64,000 nt of DNA from Chionis minor (taxonomy: Eukaryota > Chordata > Aves > Charadriiformes > Chionididae), in contig VZSF01001892.1 of NCBI GenBank assembly GCA_013398295.1, positions 35,246 through 99,245 of the forward strand, given 5' to 3'. Positions 1 to 64,000 of the stretch are shown here, one piece after another. Position 1 is the stretch's first letter; each line of letters starts with the position of its first letter. The notes under the pieces were generated by a model. That model had not been told where the DNA came from, ran no database searches, and saw nothing but the letters and a program-made list of their open reading frames with translations. The translations under genes and the position numbers were made by a program.

Positions 1-1849
1 GACCTTTCCTTCCTATAATTTGAACTTTGCCAGAGCGCTGATACATTCATTGCTGTAATAACAAGCACAGGCTCAGAACAATATGATCGCGTCGTATTTT
101 GGGAGGTATCTTTTAGCCTGATTTCATTTTTCCTTCTGAAGTCAGCTCCAAAGGCAGTATGACCACGGTGACCATCCGGTGTTCTCGCTCTCTGCCGTTG
201 AGATCAGCATGACAAATCAGCGCAGAAAAGGCCCAGCCCAAAGTTCTGAGCTAATTTTGCAATAACTGTGAAGAAAACTCTTGCAGGGTAGGAGAGGAAA
301 ATCAAATCTGTGCAAATCAGTGTTAGGGCATCCAATACGATTTAAAATAATTCCGCTGAGTTCCTCTCCCTTGCCAGTTAAAATCAATGCAGATTAAAAT
401 GAAAATTAATTAAATTAAAATTACACAGATGAAAAATTGCTTCAGCCTGGTTGCTGTGAAGTACTTGGATGATGTGGCGGCGCTGCGCAGTGCCGTTAGT
501 CACCCTCACCCTTCCGCCTCCTGCTGCCCCCGACGGTGCAATGGAAGATCGGAGGCTTCCTGGCACACCCCAGCAGGGAAACGCTGCTTCGCCTCCTGAG
601 CTGCCACCATCCCTCACGTGCTGCTGTTCCAGATGTTTTTCCTAGGTCCAACTGCACGCTCCGTGAGCCCAGGTGTCCTTAAGTCCACCGGCTTCCTACA
701 GCAGCTGCCCGTGAGCAGCGCAGGGAGAGGAGAGGAGAGCCGAGCCGAGCCGTGCCGAGCCATGCTGGGAAAGGGGGAGCTTCCTCGACACGCTCACGGG
801 TTGGGGCACGGTTTGCAGGGCTGCTGGGCTCTCCCGGCCGTATGGGCACCACGACTTAGCGCAGAACAAACTTCCTGAGGTTTGGGAAGCAGCAGGACAC
901 CAGCCCTGCCTCTTCAGCATCTCCACCATTGGCCAAGTCGTCTTGCCACATCTCTCAGGAGGAGCAGGCTGTTCCAGGGCTTGTTTTCTTGTTCTTCAGC
1001 GAATGAATGCAGAAAACCAGCACTTCAGACGAGCCCGCTGCCTCCTGCCCCCAGCGCAGTCTTTGCCGTGCGGGACCGGAAGGGAAGGGTCTTGTCTCGC
1101 CCCTGGGGCTGATACCACATCCAAAGATCCCCGGACTGAATTAACGTCAGTCGGGAGAAAATGCACTGGAGCAGACAAGTCAAACATCTATTGTATTTAG
1201 AAGATAAAAAGGAGGTTTCGGTCAAATAAGGCAAACATTTGTTGTACTTAATTAGAACAAAAGGTCTTGGGACATCGTACCCCTAATTAGAATAGATAAA
1301 GAAAGTTGCAAAATCAGGTAGGAAGCAGACAGAGCGCGCGCCTGTATACCGAATTATGCACCTTTTGAATGTATATGAACCGAAGCAACCAAGCTCTGAG
1401 CACACACGTTGGGTAGAAGCGATCCCCCGTGCGTCCGGCGCTGCCATAAGGAATGCCGGCCTTCTCCAGCTGCAAAGTCTTAGAGGGTTTTCCTTATCAG
1501 CCGACTTTTTCAGTGTCGGGTCGGTCCTGGGAGCTGGCGTGGGGACGCAGCTCCGGGTCCAACACGTGGGGCACAGCAGCTTGTCTGCGGAGGGGGAAGC
1601 CGCTCCTTTTATGAGCTTCAATGCATTTTTCTGCTTCTTACATTTTACGTGTGTTGCTCTTGTAGAGAAATTGGAAAGCACATGATTTACTCAGTTCTGG
1701 GCAATATTTTATTTCTTTAGGCTGAAGCCAGGGAAAGATGAACGGACAGCAGTAGGTGTGTGAGGTAACTTGGACTGGAGAGAGAAAATGGAAAGTGATT
1801 TGGTAGAGGTGGTTCTGTCTTCACACTTGGAAATCAAGCAGCACGTGGG

Positions 1850-2060
1850 CCATGAAGATGATCAGGGGGCTGGAACATCTTTCCGATGAGGAAAGGCTGA
1901 GGGAGTTGGGTCTTCTTAGTCAATGTTTACAAATCCTTAAAGGGAGGGTTCCAGGAGGAGGGGGCCAGGCTTTTTTCAGTGGTACCCAGTGACCGGACAA
2001 GGGGCAATGGGTATAAAAGCAAATATAGGAAGTTCCATCTCAACATGAGGAGGAAGTCTG
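1850..2060 (+). mobile_element. CR1 LINE fragment, old
   Basis: The run from 'gatgatcagggggctggaac' through 'aaggctgagggagttggg' to 'cagtgaccggacaaggggca' and 'aggaagttccatctcaacat' follows the conserved 3' part of CR1 ORF2 in sense orientation. It is diverged, has an internal deletion, and lacks the 3' tail. Confidence 0.8.
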
Positions 2061-3098
2061 TTCTTCTTAAAACAACTCCGAAGGATAGACCAGACCAGGA
2101 ATTTTAGGGCAGTTCTAGTTTTTAAGATTTTTTGGTCTGTGGTTTCGAGGGCTTTTGCTCTTCCTGGTGCAGGGCTGAGGGCTCGGGGGTAGCGGGGCAG
2201 GGGGCCGGAGTGTGACAGTGGCAGTGATCCAGCCCTGGTCATTGTCATCAGCAAAGTGTAACCGGGTTTGTGTATTTAATGGCGACAAGTTTTGGTGCGG
2301 TTGTTTACCTGCGGTGCAGATCTGTTTCTTGAGATGGTCCCTCCAGCTCCTCCAGGACGTCACTTCCCTCCGGGGCACTGAGGGGCAGTGGGCTGTGAGG
2401 GTCTCCTGGACGTCACACGCCAGGACTCAAAAACAAAACGCCACGGAAAAATCCCCTTCAGTTCATAGCGTATGAAATTACACATTGGCATATGAAATCA
2501 GTTCAGTATTTGAAAAGTGGGTGTGCAAGATCTCTAGCTGAGGTCTTGAATACATGGTGTGTACGTGTATATATAAAGACGGCGGAAATAACGGTTACAC
2601 ACACAATGTAAGAGCTTGCTCTGATTTTAATAACGCTCTGACATCCAAGTGTTTTTTTGAGTGACTTTTGTTTTAAGCGGAATATGGCTTTGAAGAACAT
2701 AATTTATTCTGCTGCAGATAAGAAAACTTAAAATTTAATTCCTGAACCATGCCTTAAGTTCCTCAAAAATAAACCCCCCAGTATGTTATTCAGCTCCTGG
2801 CTGGGGATACATACTGGTGACGCCGGTTGTGAGCCGTGTTTTTAGTGTGGGGACGTAAGATGAGGAAATTCAATGGTTAAAGGCAGGAAAACAGCCTTGT
2901 GTTCGCATGGCATTCTAGTTTGTAGTTGAGTTTTTGGTTTGTTTGTGGGCTGTTTTTTGGGGCTTTGGGGTCTGTTGTTGGTGGGGTTTTTTACCATGAG
3001 ATCTTGCAAACATTTCAGAACAAGCGGGCTTGTGGCTGAAGCTGCGCTGTGCTGTGTTCAGCAGGGTTGGTAGCTGCTGCGGGGCGCGCCTGGGGCGG

Positions 3099-3503
3099 CT
3101 GCATGCGGCGGGGCTGCGTGCGGCGGGGCTGTATGCGATGGGACTGCGTGCGGCGGGGCTGTATGCGATGGGGCTGTATGCGATGGGGCTGCGTGTGACG
3201 GAGCTGCGTGCGGCGGGGCTGTATGCGATGGGGCTGCGTGTGACGGAGCTGCGTGCGGCGGGGCTGTATGCGATGGGGCTGCGTGCGGCGGGGCTGTATG
3301 CGATAGGGCTGCGTGTGACGGAGCTGCGTGCGGCGGGGCTGTATGCGATGGGGCTGTATGCGATGGGGCTGCGTGTGACGGAGCTGCGTGCGGCGGGGCT
3401 GTATGCGATGGGGCTGCGTGTGACGGAGCTGCGTGCGGCGGGGCTGTATGCGATGGGGCTGCGTGCGGCGGGGCTGCGTGTGATGGGGCTGCGTGCGATG
3501 GGG
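3099..3503. repeat. Minisatellite, 15-base unit, 27 copies
   Basis: Twenty-seven units of exactly 15 bases with no indels. Three main unit types recur: A (ctgcgtgcggcgggg), B (ctgtatgcgatgggg) and C (ctgcgtgtgacggag). Units 4-13 and 16-25 have the same order (A B B C A B C A B A), so the array has a 180-base higher-order period. Since 15 is divisible by three, several frames on both strands stay open; these are not genes. Confidence 0.97.
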
Positions 3504-3714
3504 CGAGTTGCTGAGCGGGGCTGTGCCGTGGTGGTTGGGATTTGGCTGGTTTTGCCCGATCCGGAAGGGCTGAGGGGTGGGTTTCCGCTGCGGAATGTGG
3601 AAATGTACACAACGGCGTTGGCTGGTGTCCATCTGGTTTCCCCCCATTTCGGGGCTCTGTGCTTGTGCATGGATATCAGTGCTATTCCGGAACCCCAGAC
3701 TGGTTGAGCTGGGT

Positions 3715-4260
3715 CCATCTGGTCCAGCCCCTGCTCGTCCAGAGCCGGTGGCCCAGGACCGTGTCCAGGCAGCTGCTCAGTATCTGCGAGGACGGAGGCT
3801 CCGCCACCTCCCTGGGCAACCTGTGCCAGGGCTCGGGCACCCGCACAGTGGAAAGTGTTCCCTGATGTTGAGAGGGAGCCTCCTGTGTGCCAGGGTGTGC
3901 CCGCGGCCGCTGGTTCTGGCACCGGACACTGCTGGGAAGAGCCTGGCTCTGTCCTCTTGGCTCGCTCCCTTCAGCTATTGGTGTGCAAGGAGGAGACCCC
4001 CCTGAGCCGTGTCTGCCCCAGGCTGAGCAGCCCCAGCTCTCCCAGCCTTTCCTCACAGCGGAGCTGCTCCGGCCCCTGCAGCATCTTCACGGCCCTCAGC
4101 TAGACTCTCCAGTGTGCCCGTGTCCCTCGTACTGGGCCCAGCACTCCAGGTGCAGCCTCCCCGGCGCTGAGCAGAGGGGAAGGATCATCTCCCTCCGCCT
4201 GCCGGCCTCGCTCCTCCTCGTGCAGCCCAGGACCCCCCTGGCTGCTCTTGCTCCTGGTCA
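3715..4260 (-). mobile_element. CR1 LINE fragment, antisense
   Basis: The + strand shows the reverse complement of the CR1 3' region: 'ccacctccctgggcaacctg', then 'aggctgagcagccccagctc', then a stretch matching the usual 'cactccaggtgcagcctccc'. It is moderately diverged and lies just downstream of the 15-base minisatellite. Confidence 0.75.
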
Positions 4261-4306
4261 GCTTGGTGCCCACCGGCAAGTTCTCTGCTAAGCTGCTTTC
4301 CAGCCC

Positions 4307-4363
4307 GTGGCTCCAGGCTGTGCCGGTGGCTCCAGGCTGTGCCGGTGGCTCCAGGCTGTGCCG
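4307..4363. repeat. 19-base unit, three exact copies
   Basis: Three perfect consecutive copies of gtggctccaggctgtgccg. Confidence 0.95.
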
Positions 4364-4632
4364 GTGCCGGGGCTCGTTCCCCCCCGGGGGCAGGACCGAA
4401 GCGGGGCTGTTGGCGGGCAGGTCTGGTAATGCGAGTCCTCAGTTCCACAAGCAAATGGACTGAGGGGGTTTTTATTTGTGGTAGGTAACAGGTACTCTGT
4501 CAGAACCTCTGCTTAACAGGCTTTTGCAGTTGCTCTAGGAACATTTTTCCATAAGGATTGTGTAGTACGTGCTAAAATCTTTAAAATAACTTTTAAAAAC
4601 TGGTGTGGATTTGATGTTCAGAAGTCTTTCCT

Positions 4633-4842
4633 AATCCCAGAATCCCAGAATCCCAGATCCCCGGGGCTGGCAGGGCCCTCTGGAGCTCATCCCGTCCAAC
4701 CCCCTGCCAGAGCAGGGGCACCCGGAGCAGGGGGCACAGGATGGCGTCCCGGCGCGTTGGGAATGTCTCCAGAGTCGCAGACTCCCCCACCTCTCTGGGC
4801 AGCCTCTGCCAGGGCTCTGCCACCCTCCCAGGCAACAAGTTC
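4633..4842 (-). mobile_element. CR1 LINE 3' end, antisense, young
   Basis: It starts with repeated 'agaatccc' (the inverted CR1 3' terminal repeat) followed by 'ggctggcagggccctctgga' and CR1 sequence up to 'ggcaacaagttc'. Bases 4647-4842 match 26513-26708 at 195 of 196 positions. Confidence 0.88.
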
Positions 4843-5624
4843 AATGACAGTGAATCCAAGTACTCGCTAGTTGTGTGGAGAAGTGACCGAGGTGGATGGT
4901 CCAAGGGACCATCTCCGCAGAGCAGGGTGAGTGCGTGCCCTGTTGCTAGCAGCAGGTACAGCGTGTGCAGCCGCAGCAGGAGAAAATCCATCTACTCTTC
5001 CTATGAAAAAGCTTGTCTTAGCTTGAGAGGATGATCTTAAGAGTTTGGGTTGAGCTCATACGTAATTTGGACTTTTCTGCTTAAATTCCTCGGAGTTCAG
5101 TCTGAACTTGCTTTGATTCTTTGAGCGTGAGCCCTTCCGAATGGGAACTGGGCCAGGAGTTATTAAACTGGTTTCACCGCGACCTGGGGGCCGCCAGCCC
5201 TGGGTAGCTGCTAATCGCGCTCTGCAGACCGTGAGTCTGTCACAGCCTCCGCGAAGCAGCAGGGTTGTTCTCGGTGCGTGTCATATGAAGCTCTCGCCTT
5301 TGGGGGACGTCGCCGTGCCTGGCACCGGGGCGCTTGTCCGGGCGCTGCAGTGTTGGTCTGCGGTCGTTGCGGCGAGTCACGCGGCGCGGCCGTGGAAGGG
5401 ATGGATCAGCTGCGTTTGGTGCTTACATGGAGTCGGGCATGCAGCAAAATTTAAAGTGTTAGTGTTGAAACGTGGAAAAATACATGGAAAACAAGCCAGA
5501 AAAATCCATTTCATAATCAGGAAGAAGGCTAACTTTTTTAATTGACGTGTTATATAAACACACAACTCTTACTCTCAAAACGGCCTCGCTGCACCCTGTG
5601 CCAACACTAACAATCTCCAAGTGA

Positions 5625-63601
<57,977 letters not shown>

Positions 63602-64000
63602 AGGGGGGGGGAAGAGGACACCCACCCAGGAGCGCGACCCACTGGGACCGGGGGGCGGCCGTGCACCGGGAACGCAGCGCTCCTGCCCGTCCCGGACCCC
63701 GCGGGCTCGGGTGCTGGCCAGCACCCGCTGCCTCCCTCCGCACCCTCCGTCTCCGAGTCACCTCACCCAACACCGGCAGCGGGAGGAGCTATTTAAACTT
63801 ATTTATTTCCTGATTTCTCAGAAAAACAGAAAAGAAGACGACCGCTCCCCCAAAGAGAACAGCCGCCCTTTCCCCCTTCCGACTGCTCAGTCCCCGGCTT
63901 TGCTGTGCATGGCTTCCAGTTACTCCTGCCTCTGCTCAGCCACACGGCATTTGGGTTTGGTTTCAATGTGGTTTTATTTTTTTATTTTGTTTTTTATTAT
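63602..64000 (+). other. STIM1: STIM1 3' UTR, 5' part
   Basis: Sequence after the stop begins with a G run. Two ATTTA pentamers (63791-63795 and 63801-63805) sit in an AU-rich patch that could act as an mRNA-stability element. The window ends in T-rich sequence. No AATAAA signal is present before base 64000, so the transcript probably ends beyond it. Confidence 0.8.

Noticed and set aside
2915..3922. Several long open frames of 184-335 codons on both strands
   Set aside because: They run through the 15-base minisatellite, whose unit length keeps all frames in step, and show only repeated five-residue motifs with no domain.
63602..64000. Start of the next gene (RRM1 follows STIM1 in mammals)
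   Set aside because: Only 3' UTR sequence is present; no RRM1 exon is visible.

Overview
This window is avian nuclear DNA carrying one recognisable protein-coding gene on the + strand: STIM1 (stromal interaction molecule 1), the ER calcium sensor of store-operated calcium entry. A bird is indicated by many 3' fragments of the CR1 (chicken repeat 1) LINE, an LTR remnant of a type common in bird genomes, and generally short introns with GC-rich stretches. Species cannot be named. The sequence is eukaryotic draft assembly, with a 209-base N gap at 7215-7423 and single Ns at 12235 and 37081.

Layout: 1-5856 is the 3' part of intron 1; exon 1 (signal peptide and start codon) lies upstream of the window. 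Exons 2-12 follow at 5857-5990, 17601-17715, 22330-22441, 23578-23693, 37265-37442, 41609-41786, 46340-46507, 47891-47991, 48447-48682, 53697-53763 (or long form to 54096) and 63052-63601. All junctions have AG/GT borders and all phases agree. Joined, they give about 650 codons plus a stop. The last ~400 bases are 3' UTR. Domain order is EF-hand, SAM, transmembrane helix, CC1, SOAR/CAD with a lysine-rich patch, inactivation domain, Ser/Pro-rich tail, TRIP microtubule-tip motif and C-terminal polybasic tail.

Exon 11 has two in-phase donors. The short form gives ordinary STIM1. The long form adds 333 bases (111 codons) matching the STIM1L insert known from mammalian muscle. This is the best-supported biologically interesting feature of the window.

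The remainder is intron, holding about 15 CR1 fragments (12 minus, 3 plus), one LTR remnant, three minisatellites with 15-, 24- and 33-base units, and several microsatellites. Most long open frames outside the exons arise from CR1 pieces or from minisatellites whose unit length is a multiple of three. I found no operon, CRISPR array, toxin, or wholly new system. The points worth a second look are splice variation in STIM1, EF-hand substitutions, a 180-base higher-order repeat, and near-identical CR1 copies.
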